Shown here: positions 52,052 through 60,110 of the stretch, one piece after another
Layout of the letters: the number at the start of each line of letters is the position of its first letter
How positions within the stretch are numbered: the stretch's first letter is position 1
Assembly: GCA_947489085.1 (NCBI GenBank)
Contig: CANLCJ010000011.1
Coordinates: 1 to 64,000, forward strand
Source: an uncultured Flavobacteriaceae bacterium
GTDB lineage: Bacteria > Bacteroidota > Bacteroidia > Flavobacteriales > Flavobacteriaceae
Direction: 5' to 3'
Length of the DNA stretch: 64,000 nucleotides
Program-made: the position numbers and the translations under genes
The notes under the pieces: model-generated
The model's input: only the letters and a program-made list of their open reading frames with translations
The model's database searches: none
What the model was told of the DNA's origin: nothing

Positions 52052-52084
52052 TAGTGCCTAATGCTAAGATAATACAAGGCACTA
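52052..52084 (-). terminator. terminator at the end of the nitrate operon
   Basis: TAGTGCCT (52052-52059) pairs with AGGCACTA (52077-52084), 17-base loop, and is followed on the - strand by ATTTTATTTT. It is 21 bases after the stop of the rubredoxin-fusion gene. Confidence 0.65.
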
Positions 52085-52104
52085 CTCGATATTTTAAAAA
52101 AATT

Positions 52105-53541
52105 CTACAACAGTTGCTTAGTTACTGTTTTCTTTTTGAAACTATTTTTATCTGCCTCGCATAAAGAACAGGTGTATGTATCTGGTAAATCCTGAAAAGC
52201 TGTGTTTGGTGCAATGTTTTGGGTTTCGTCTCCGTACTTCTCATTGTAAACAGTTAAACACTCGCTACATTGGTACACCTCTTCTTCGACAGACTCTTTA
52301 GGCAATGCTTTGGGCTTCTCCTCTTCTCTTTCACTGCCTAATTGCTCAAAATAGAGTTGACTCAACTCCATTAAAAGCCCTGGTAATTCTACCTTATCTA
52401 CATCTTGTACGTGCATAACGTAATCTCGCGTATTAGGATCGAAATTTTTGGCGTAGAGTAAATTATAAGTATCTCGTATTTTAAAATTGCCTACAGATTC
52501 TGGTTGTCTGTTTTTTTCTACTACTATCGAGGTAAAATTATAGGTATCGCTATCAAAACTTGTAATACCAAAGGTTAAACCATAGGTGCTAATATCGTTT
52601 TGATCGAAATTTGTTACCAGATACTTTTTTAGATTTAGCGCTTCGTTATCGTTAACTGGTACATGCCAATTCATTTCTAGCATGGAGTGGCGAACGTTTA
52701 TACCAAACTTACCTAAAAACTTCTCCCATTGTAATTTAAAATGTTGTGGTATACCTTTCACTATAAAAGATTTCCAAGGCGTTATAGAAATTTTACCTAT
52801 TTTATTTTCTGCGCACAAATCGCACATGGCCTTTAAAAACTCTAAATCGTAGCGGTTATTTCTCCAATACAGCCCTAACCAGTAACGGTCTGGCCCTATC
52901 CTATTCATACCCTCGTAGTAAGGAAAAGGGTAAAAAGGAACTTCTAAAGGCTTATCTATTGTTCTATTGTTAGTATCTGTAGCGTCGCTTACCAATTCGA
53001 AAACAGTCTCTACAGTTTCGGGTTCTTCTTTAAGAATATTTTCTATGGCTAGTTCTATTTTATCCATATCCCAACTGTATATTAGTGCTGGGTACATTTG
53101 TGTTTCTGTCCAGCCAGGAAGCCTTAGATACAAATACCAATAATCGTCGTGATGGGAAGCTATAAAGTTTACGTTTCCTGTAAATAATGGTACCAAACGC
53201 TGCTTAGGATCGGTAACATTAATTCTAAGTTTTGGAGCGTGTTTAAATTGCTCTAATACATATAAATACCTATCGCTGGTTAACCAAGAGGTACTGGGTA
53301 AAATTTCAGCAGAAACATAAGAAGAAGCTATATTTTCAATACCATCTTGCTTAGGTTTTACGAACTTTATTTTATCAAATTTATCAAATTTACTTTCGTC
53401 TATTTCTTTTGGAAATATGATATCTTGTCTTGACCCAAAAGATATAGCATCTAGGCCTAGACCTTCAGCAGCCTCGCAAATGTATTTTAATTCACCTGGA
53501 GATAATACGCCTCCGTTAATCATTAATCTGTATGGTTCCAT
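52105..53541 (-). CDS. nitrite/sulfite-reductase-like protein with C-terminal rubredoxin
   Basis: A 478-residue cytoplasmic protein of two parts. Residues 1-400 resemble the ferredoxin-like half domains of nitrite/sulfite reductases (MINGGVLSPGELKYICEAAEGLG near the start; FGINVRHSMLEMNWHVP in the middle). However, the four cysteines that bind the [4Fe-4S]-siroheme centre (C-x5-C and C-x3-C) are missing; only an isolated C-x2-C (MCDLCAEN) is present. Residues 423-478 are a rubredoxin domain with C425, C428, C458 and C461. The gene starts on the last base of the nitrate reductase gene. Most likely an electron carrier or assembly partner of that enzyme, not a reductase. Similar flavobacterial proteins are simply annotated rubredoxin. 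Confidence 0.75.
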   Translation of the reverse strand: MEPYRLMINGGVLSPGELKYICEAAEGLGLDAISFGSRQDIIFPKEIDESKFDKFDKIKFVKPKQDGIENIASSYVSAEILPSTSWLTSDRYLYVLEQFKHAPKLRINVTDPKQRLVPLFTGNVNFIASHHDDYWYLYLRLPGWTETQMYPALIYSWDMDKIELAIENILKEEPETVETVFELVSDATDTNNRTIDKPLEVPFYPFPYYEGMNRIGPDRYWLGLYWRNNRYDLEFLKAMCDLCAENKIGKISITPWKSFIVKGIPQHFKLQWEKFLGKFGINVRHSMLEMNWHVPVNDNEALNLKKYLVTNFDQNDISTYGLTFGITSFDSDTYNFTSIVVEKNRQPESVGNFKIRDTYNLLYAKNFDPNTRDYVMHVQDVDKVELPGLLMELSQLYFEQLGSEREEEKPKALPKESVEEEVYQCSECLTVYNEKYGDETQNIAPNTAFQDLPDTYTCSLCEADKNSFKKKTVTKQLL

Positions 53542-56500
53542 TATGCTAATACTTTAGAATTTTGAAGTATCTCTCTTACCTCTGTTTTACAACTGCCACA
53601 ACCTAAACCTGCTCCTGTTTTGTTACACAACTCTGTAAAATCTGTACAGCCTTGGGCTATAGTTTCTTCTATATTGCCTGCGCCTACTTGGCTGCACGAA
53701 CAGACTAACTTGCCTAGTACAGGAGTATCGTTAGAAGCCCCTCTAAGCAATGTTTCGCGCTTATCGGCCATTTCTATTTTGCTTTCTATCATGGTTTTAA
53801 ATTCGGCAAACTCATTCTTATCGCCCATTAAAACAGCTCCTATAAGCAAATCGTCTTTGACAATGCATTTTTTGTAATAACGTTTTTTAATGTCTGTAAA
53901 AATAACTTCTTCATAGCTATTATCATTTTCAGGAACATTAATATCTCCTATACTACAGAGGTTTAAATCGTTAAACTTTAAAATATTCATCAATACAGAT
54001 CCGTTGTAGGCCTCACTTATGTCTCCTGCTATGTAATTCGCTAATATGGTGGCCTGCTCTTCTGCCGCAGATGTAATTCCGAACAGTTGATTGTTGTATT
54101 CTGCTATTTCTCCTATTGCAAAAATATCTGGATGAGAGGATTGCAAATGTTGATTTACAATAACGCCTCTTCGGCATGCAATACCATTAGATCTTGCTAT
54201 ATCTACATTAGGTATCGTTCCTATGGCATATACAATAGCATTGGCTGTAATTAATTTTCCACTCTTAAGTGTTATGTTTAATTCTTTAGTGTCTTCATCG
54301 TCAAACACGGTACTAACTTCATTATCAAAGTATATTTGAATGCCGCGTTCTTGAACGTCTAAAGCCAAGAGTTTACTAGAGATTCTATCCAACTGGCGTT
54401 CCATTAAACGGGATGCACGTTGCACTATAGTAATTTTAGCATTTTTATGCTTCATAGCAGCAGCAAGCTCTAAACCTAAAAGCCCACCTCCTACAATAAC
54501 AACATGTTGTTCTTCTGGTGGTAACCCTGTAGCATCTAAATAGGCTTTAAATTTATCGGCATCTATTTTATTACGCATGGTAAAGCGCCCTGGTAAGTCT
54601 ATTTGAACATCTTTTGGTACAAAAGCACGACTTCCTGTAGCTAGTATCAACTTATCGAAAGTATGGGTTTCGTTATTGCTATCTGTAACTACTTTTTTTG
54701 TTTTGTCTATGTTAGAAATTAATGTTTCTGGGTGCAAGTATATGTTTAATTTGCCCAGCTCAACTTTCTTTATTTTTAATAGTTGTTCCCAGGTTAGTTC
54801 TTCGGTTACGTATTCCGGTAGCAATACGCGGTTGTAGAATAAATTAGGCTCTTTAGAAAACACGTGAATTTCGTCTACCTGATTGTATTCTCTATAGTTT
54901 TGTACAAAACGGAAGGCTGCTGCTCCTGCGCCAACAATAATTATTTTCTCTACAGGTTTTTTGTATTTTGATATGGCAACACGCGTAAATTTAAAATCTG
55001 GCTCTTTAGAGGTTGGGTCTACGTGTGTATTTGTTAGATTATTGGTTCGGTTTAAATTGCTCTGCAATTGTTTTCCCCAGTGCATGGGTAAAAACACCAC
55101 GCCTTTCTTAATGGTTTCGGTAATTTTAGCTCTTACTCTTACTACTCCGTTTTCTCCTTTTATCTCTGTAATGTCGCCATCATTTATTTTATAAAGGTAA
55201 GCGTCTACGGGATGAACCTCTAAAACAGGTTTTGGGTAATGTGTTTTTAATCGGGAGACCTTACCTGTTTTGGTCATGGTATGCCACTGGTCTCTTACAC
55301 GCCCTGTAGTAAGTACTAAAGGAAATTGATCGTTGGTTAATACGGAAGTATTATGTAACTCGTTAGGTATATTAAATATAGCTTTTTTAGATGGTGTGTA
55401 AAACTGTTTATCTTCGAAGAGCCTTGGTGTCCCTTTATGTCTGTGTTCTGGTACAGGCCATTGAAAGGTGCCTTCGGTTTTTAAACGGTCGTAATTAAGG
55501 AAAGAGACATCTATATTTGTACCCTTGGTCATTTGTGCATATTCATCGTAAATTTCGCTTGCACTATTATAATTAAAGCCTCTAAAACCCATACGTCTTG
55601 CAAAATCGCAAAAAATCTCTACGTCTGGTCTTGCCTCACCAGGTGCTTCAATTTCTTTTGGTAAATAAGATACACGACGTTCTGAGTTTGTCATTGTACC
55701 TTCTTTTTCCAACCATGCTGCTGCTGGTAGTACTAAATCTGCAAAACCTACTGTATCAGACTTATGGGAAATGTCTTGAACAACCACGAACTTGGCATTT
55801 TTCATTGCCTTTTCAATTTGGTTAGAGTTAGGTAAGCTTACTAATGGATTTGTACAGGCTATCCAAACAGCTTTCATTTTTCCGCTTTCTAAAGCATCGA
55901 ACATTTCTGTTGCTGTTAGGCCTGGCTTGGGGTTAATTTCTTCTACGCCCCAAAATTGAGCCACTTCTCTACGGTGCTCTGGATTCATAAGGTCTTTATG
56001 AACCGCTAAAAGGTTTGCCATGCCTCCTACCTCACGTCCTCCCATAGCGTTGGGTTGTCCTGTAAGAGAAAATGGGCCTGCGCCTGGTTTACCTACTTGT
56101 CCTGTTATTAAGGATAAGTTTAAAAGCGCAACGTTTTTATCGGTACCTACCATACTCTGGTTAAGCCCCATGGCCCACATGCTAATAAAACCTTTAGAAA
56201 GGCCTATGTATTTTGCTGCTTTTTTAATATCGTCTATAGATACCCCACAAACTTTAGAAGCCTCCTTTAGTGAGGTGGCTAATATCATTTCTTTATACGC
56301 CGTGTAACCATCTGTGTGCTTTGCTATAAAGTCTTCGTCTATTAGGCCACTTTTATACAAACATCTTCCTATGGCGTTGTATAAAATAACATCTGTACCT
56401 GGAAATAATTGCAAATGTAAATCTGCATAATTGGCAGTATCTGTTTTTCTGGGGTCTACAACAATTAATTTTACGTTGGGATTTTCTTCTTTATGCTTTT

Positions 56501-57062
56501 CTAAGCGTCTAAATAAAATAGGATGACACCATGCGGGATTAGCACCCGTTATAAGAAACGTATCTGCTAACTCAATATCTGCATAAGCTATTGGTACACT
56601 ATCTTCTCCAAAAGTTTTTTTATAGCCTACAACAGCAGAACTCATACAAAGTCTGGAGTTGGTGTCTATATTATTGGTTCCTAAAAATCCTTTGGTAAGT
56701 TTATTGGCTATGTAATACTCTTCTGTTAAACTTTGCCCGGAAACGTAAAAGCCTACGCTGTCTGGCCCATAACGTTTAATTATAGATTTAAAAACGCTTG
56801 CTGCTCTATCTAGAGCATCGTCCCAACTTACACGTTCTCTAGGGTGAGAACGGCTCCATCGCATTTCTGGATATAGAATTCTGTCGGATGTATCGTTTGC
56901 TACGTAATGCAAATTCATACCTTTAGAACAAAGCATTCCTTTGTTTACAGGGTGGTCTTTGTCGCCTTCTACAAATACTTTATCATTTGCATCTTTTTTT
57001 ACTATAATGCCACAGCCTACACCACAGTACGAACAGGTTGTTTTTACTTCACTTTTAATCAT
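53541..57062 (-). CDS. single-chain assimilatory nitrate reductase (NasA-NasC type fusion)
   Basis: An 1173-residue cytoplasmic enzyme that reduces nitrate to nitrite with NAD(P)H. Residues 1-700 are the molybdopterin catalytic part: the [4Fe-4S] site C10, C13, C17, C45, DTNSRLCMSSAVVGYK, TGQPNAMGGREVGG and the final dinucleotide-binding LVLTTGRVRDQWHTMTKTGK. From about residue 706 a FAD/NAD(P) module begins (IIIVGAGAAAFRFVQNY; YNRVLLPEYV; HVVIVGGGLLGLELAAAM). From about 1118 there is a BFD-like [2Fe-2S] domain (LVCSCSQVGAGNIEE ending GLGCGSC). In Klebsiella the second half is a separate protein, NasC. The fusion makes one NADH-to-nitrate chain. It overlaps the rubredoxin-protein start by one base. 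Confidence 0.92.
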   Translation of the reverse strand: MIKSEVKTTCSYCGVGCGIIVKKDANDKVFVEGDKDHPVNKGMLCSKGMNLHYVANDTSDRILYPEMRWSRSHPRERVSWDDALDRAASVFKSIIKRYGPDSVGFYVSGQSLTEEYYIANKLTKGFLGTNNIDTNSRLCMSSAVVGYKKTFGEDSVPIAYADIELADTFLITGANPAWCHPILFRRLEKHKEENPNVKLIVVDPRKTDTANYADLHLQLFPGTDVILYNAIGRCLYKSGLIDEDFIAKHTDGYTAYKEMILATSLKEASKVCGVSIDDIKKAAKYIGLSKGFISMWAMGLNQSMVGTDKNVALLNLSLITGQVGKPGAGPFSLTGQPNAMGGREVGGMANLLAVHKDLMNPEHRREVAQFWGVEEINPKPGLTATEMFDALESGKMKAVWIACTNPLVSLPNSNQIEKAMKNAKFVVVQDISHKSDTVGFADLVLPAAAWLEKEGTMTNSERRVSYLPKEIEAPGEARPDVEIFCDFARRMGFRGFNYNSASEIYDEYAQMTKGTNIDVSFLNYDRLKTEGTFQWPVPEHRHKGTPRLFEDKQFYTPSKKAIFNIPNELHNTSVLTNDQFPLVLTTGRVRDQWHTMTKTGKVSRLKTHYPKPVLEVHPVDAYLYKINDGDITEIKGENGVVRVRAKITETIKKGVVFLPMHWGKQLQSNLNRTNNLTNTHVDPTSKEPDFKFTRVAISKYKKPVEKIIIVGAGAAAFRFVQNYREYNQVDEIHVFSKEPNLFYNRVLLPEYVTEELTWEQLLKIKKVELGKLNIYLHPETLISNIDKTKKVVTDSNNETHTFDKLILATGSRAFVPKDVQIDLPGRFTMRNKIDADKFKAYLDATGLPPEEQHVVIVGGGLLGLELAAAMKHKNAKITIVQRASRLMERQLDRISSKLLALDVQERGIQIYFDNEVSTVFDDEDTKELNITLKSGKLITANAIVYAIGTIPNVDIARSNGIACRRGVIVNQHLQSSHPDIFAIGEIAEYNNQLFGITSAAEEQATILANYIAGDISEAYNGSVLMNILKFNDLNLCSIGDINVPENDNSYEEVIFTDIKKRYYKKCIVKDDLLIGAVLMGDKNEFAEFKTMIESKIEMADKRETLLRGASNDTPVLGKLVCSCSQVGAGNIEETIAQGCTDFTELCNKTGAGLGCGSCKTEVREILQNSKVLA

Positions 57063-57191
57063 CCCAACTTACTTTTATACTAAATAATACAATTTAAACT
57101 CACTAAACAAATACGCTTTAAATTATTCTGAATCTCATAAAATATAAACTTCAAATCTTAAATATGATAAAAATCGGTATTTAAAACTGGG

Positions 57192-58616
57192 TTATTTTAG
57201 AGGTGCCAATTTTGGGCTTTCAGAATCTATATTTATATCTGCTTTTGCTACAGCTTCATCTTCTGCCGAAAAACGAATTGATAACGACACTAGTGCTGTT
57301 ATAATAACTACTATACCTATTATAAAATATCCTCCAGACACAGCGGTAGACGATGCTAAAGACTGTGCTGCGTTTATTACCGCTTCACTTTTACCTACAT
57401 TTTCTGCTATAGCTGCTTTTTCTGCTACGGCCGATTGCGATTTTAATAGCATTGCTGCTAAAAACGCACCTACATTTCCTCCTGCGCCAACAATACCAGA
57501 TACAGAGCCTATTGCCTTTTTATTTATAAATGGTACTACAGAAAATGTAGCGCCTTCTGCCATTTGCACAGATAAGCTAAACAAGATTAAAAACACAATA
57601 CCTACTACAATACTGGTTGCCATAGAAAAGGTCATTAGCATGGCACCCTGTAGTGCTAAAATGCCTACTAAAAATAGTACACGCCCTCTAAGCCCTTTTA
57701 ATTTGCCAAATTTATCGCCAAAGAACCCTCCTAGCGTTCTGGCAAAAATATTCATAAGTGCAAAGGATAACACTATATTACCTGCGGTTACACGCTCTAA
57801 TTGAAAGGTGTTTTGCAAGTAATCGTCCATTGTACCGTATACTGTAAGCTCTATTCCAAAACAAGAAGCATATACAAGAAATAAAATCCACGTTCTGTAA
57901 TCTTTAAGTACTGTTGCAAAACCAACTTGGTCTTTTTTCTTTTCAACTGCGATACCAGATGCTTTTAAATCTTTAAAATTTCCTTGTGGTGTATCTTGTG
58001 TAAAAAAGAAATATACTATGCCCATTAAAAAACATACAATTCCAGCAATTACCATAGAATAACGCCAAGCTTCTGCTTCTGCAACGCCAAAGCCTATTAC
58101 AGCTGCTGCTATTAATGGCATACCTAAACGGTTAGCACCTCCACCTAAGTTTCCCCATCCTGCCGATGTTGCGTTTGCCGTACCTACAATATTTGGTGCA
58201 AACATTAGTGAGGTGTGTACTTGGGTAATTACAAAAGACGCGCCTATAAAGCCTATAAACAACCTGCATACTAAAAATTGTGTTGGTGTTTGTACTAAAC
58301 CGCATAACACAACAGGAATAGCGCCTAGCATAAGTAACCAGGTATAACATAATCTTGGACCGTATTTATCGCATAATTTACCAATAAGTAAACGTGCAAA
58401 AACAGTTCCCGATACGGCTAAAATTATAGAGTTCCATTTCTGGTCTGGTGTTAAACCTAAATCTTTAACAACGTCTGGCATAAATGGTACAATGCCAAAC
58501 CATGAAAAGAAACATAAAAAAAAAGAAATTGCAGTGATCCAAAACGTGCGTATGGATATGTTTTTAAAATCGAATAATTTTAAAGTTGTTGATTTGGTCT
58601 GTGTTGTAGTGTTCAT
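57192..58616 (-). CDS. NarK/NasA-family nitrate transporter (MFS)
   Basis: A 474-residue major facilitator for nitrate uptake or nitrate/nitrite exchange. It has 12 membrane segments, the early FFLCFFSWFGIVPFMPDVVKD, the nitrate signature in helix 5 (GTANATSAGWGNLGGGANRLGMPL, seen in two parts) and in helix 11 (GSVSGIVGAGGNVGAFLAAML). Both glycine-rich signatures are the mark of the NNP family. The start is the ATG giving MNTTTQTK, because the transcription start implied by the -7 box at 58638-58645 lies about 15 bases upstream. Next on the strand is the nitrate reductase gene. Confidence 0.93.
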   Translation of the reverse strand: MNTTTQTKSTTLKLFDFKNISIRTFWITAISFFLCFFSWFGIVPFMPDVVKDLGLTPDQKWNSIILAVSGTVFARLLIGKLCDKYGPRLCYTWLLMLGAIPVVLCGLVQTPTQFLVCRLFIGFIGASFVITQVHTSLMFAPNIVGTANATSAGWGNLGGGANRLGMPLIAAAVIGFGVAEAEAWRYSMVIAGIVCFLMGIVYFFFTQDTPQGNFKDLKASGIAVEKKKDQVGFATVLKDYRTWILFLVYASCFGIELTVYGTMDDYLQNTFQLERVTAGNIVLSFALMNIFARTLGGFFGDKFGKLKGLRGRVLFLVGILALQGAMLMTFSMATSIVVGIVFLILFSLSVQMAEGATFSVVPFINKKAIGSVSGIVGAGGNVGAFLAAMLLKSQSAVAEKAAIAENVGKSEAVINAAQSLASSTAVSGGYFIIGIVVIITALVSLSIRFSAEDEAVAKADINIDSESPKLAPLK

Positions 58617-58637
58617 AATTAAGTATATTAATACGTA

Positions 58638-58673
58638 CAAATCTAAGTATTAATACTTAATTAAAAGTCAAAA
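58638..58673 (-). promoter_or_regulatory. narK promoter with 16-bp palindrome
   Basis: -7 box TAGATTTG (58638-58645 reversed) and TTTTG (58669-58673 reversed), 23 bases apart. The perfect palindrome TAAGTATTAATACTTA (58644-58659) sits between them and touches the -7 box. It contains two diverging heptamers close to the NarL consensus TACYYMT (TACTTAG and TACTTAA). An ATTAATAC half also recurs at 58628-58635. Confidence 0.5.
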
Positions 58674-58890
58674 CATGATGTTACACTAAAAAAAATACGA
58701 TTTCCGTATTAAAACATTATGTTTATTGAAGAATATAAAAAATGCTGTTAAAAATAAGGTTTTTATTTAAGTATTTTATTTAAAATAATGGGCTAAATCT
58801 CTTAGCTACTAGAAAATACTTATGTTGCTTAACCTAATCTATTTTATAATAAGCTATATGCCAAATAATGAGTAGAAAACGTGCTACGTC

Positions 58891-59556
58891 TTAAATAAGT
58901 CCGTATGCTTTAGCCTTATTGCTCAACTCCATAAGATTTTTTACGTCTAGCTTTTTCATTAAGTTGAAACGGTGCACTTCTGCGGTACGCTTGCTTATCT
59001 CAAGTTCTTCTGCGATGTCTTTATTGTTTTTTAATTGCAGTACGAGTCCTAAGATTTGTGTCTCTCGTTTGGTAAGCTTAAAGGGAACTTCTTTTAGTTC
59101 TGGCTTAGAAGATTTCATGGCACTAGGATTCCCGTTAACAAAATTATTCATAATAATAGAAGAAACGTCTCCTGTAAAATACTTACCCCCAGAGGCTATA
59201 CTGTTTAATGCTTTTAAAAATTCTTCTTTACTGGCGCCTTTAAGTAAATACCCATCTGCTCCTGCTTCTATGGCTTTTACAACATACTCTTCAGAGTCGT
59301 GCATGGATAAAACCAATGTTTTAACATCAATGTTGTTTTTAGTAATTTCACTAACAACATCAATACCATTCATTTCTGGCATTCTAATATCTACTATTAA
59401 AACATGAGGTTTATTTTTAGAAATAACTTCTAAGGCTTCTTTTCCGTTAGAGGCTTCATCTATAACTACTATTCCAGATTGGTCTTCTAAAAGTGCTTTA
59501 ATACCATCTCTCACCAAAACATGGTCGTCTGCTAATACAACATTAATTTTATCCAT
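58891..59556 (-). CDS. NarL/FixJ-family response regulator
   Basis: A 221-residue two-component response regulator. Residues 1-120 are the receiver domain: acidic pair in VLADDHVLVRDGIK, phosphoacceptor Asp in VDIRMPEMNGID and Lys/Tyr switch residues in LLKGASKEEF. Residues 150-221 are a LuxR-type HTH (FKLTKRETQILGLVLQLKNNKDIAEELEISKRTAEVHRFNLMKKLDVKN, in pieces). It is next to the NarX-like kinase, with a RidA gene between, and just upstream of narK, so it probably switches the nitrate genes on. A TACTTTTG -7 box (59576-59583 reversed) gives it its own promoter. Confidence 0.93.
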   Translation of the reverse strand: MDKINVVLADDHVLVRDGIKALLEDQSGIVVIDEASNGKEALEVISKNKPHVLIVDIRMPEMNGIDVVSEITKNNIDVKTLVLSMHDSEEYVVKAIEAGADGYLLKGASKEEFLKALNSIASGGKYFTGDVSSIIMNNFVNGNPSAMKSSKPELKEVPFKLTKRETQILGLVLQLKNNKDIAEELEISKRTAEVHRFNLMKKLDVKNLMELSNKAKAYGLI

Positions 59557-59642
59557 TCACACGGTGTTATGTTCACAAAAGTACTAATTTAAGTAATTTT
59601 ACGTATTGCTACAAAATATCAAAATTGAATAATTATGTAATG

Positions 59643-60023
59643 TTATTGCTTTAAAGCTGTTACTTGTATTTCAATTTTCATTTTATTATCCAAAAGTTTG
59701 CCTTCAAACGCCGTAGCTGCAGGTTTAACATTACCTAGGTATTTGCCAAGTACTGGCACACATTTTTCAAAATCGGCCACATCAGCTACAATGTACGTAA
59801 CGCGTACAATATCTGCCATGCTGGAATTTGCCTTTTCTAAAGTGGTTTTTATATTAAGCAAGCATTGTTCTGTTTGCGCAACAATATCGTCACTAATAGA
59901 CATATCGCTGTAATCGTAGCCTGTAGTTCCAGATACAAATACCCAATCGCCTTGTACAACGGCTCTAGAATAGCCCATTTTGTCTTCGAACTCAGATCCC
60001 GAGCTTATTAACTGTCTTTTCAT
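59643..60023 (-). CDS. RidA/YjgF family protein
   Basis: A 126-residue RidA-superfamily protein (trimeric enamine/imine deaminase fold). It starts MKRQLISSGSEFEDKMGYSRAVVQGDWVFVSG (in part) and ends PAATAFEGKLLDNKMKIEIQVTALK, where the usual R of the family signature (P-x-R-T/S) is replaced: PAATAFE lacks the arginine that binds the carboxylate. So it is probably not a classic RidA deaminase but one of the Rid subgroups. It lies between kinase and regulator genes of the two-component system, an unusual place. Confidence 0.85.
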   Translation of the reverse strand: MKRQLISSGSEFEDKMGYSRAVVQGDWVFVSGTTGYDYSDMSISDDIVAQTEQCLLNIKTTLEKANSSMADIVRVTYIVADVADFEKCVPVLGKYLGNVKPAATAFEGKLLDNKMKIEIQVTALKQ

Positions 60024-60110
60024 TATTTATATGTTATTCTGATTAATTTTTACGTTTCTTTTTGGATTGTTCCAAAATTGAAATGGCAAATTTAAAGTTT
60101 ATTAGTAGTA

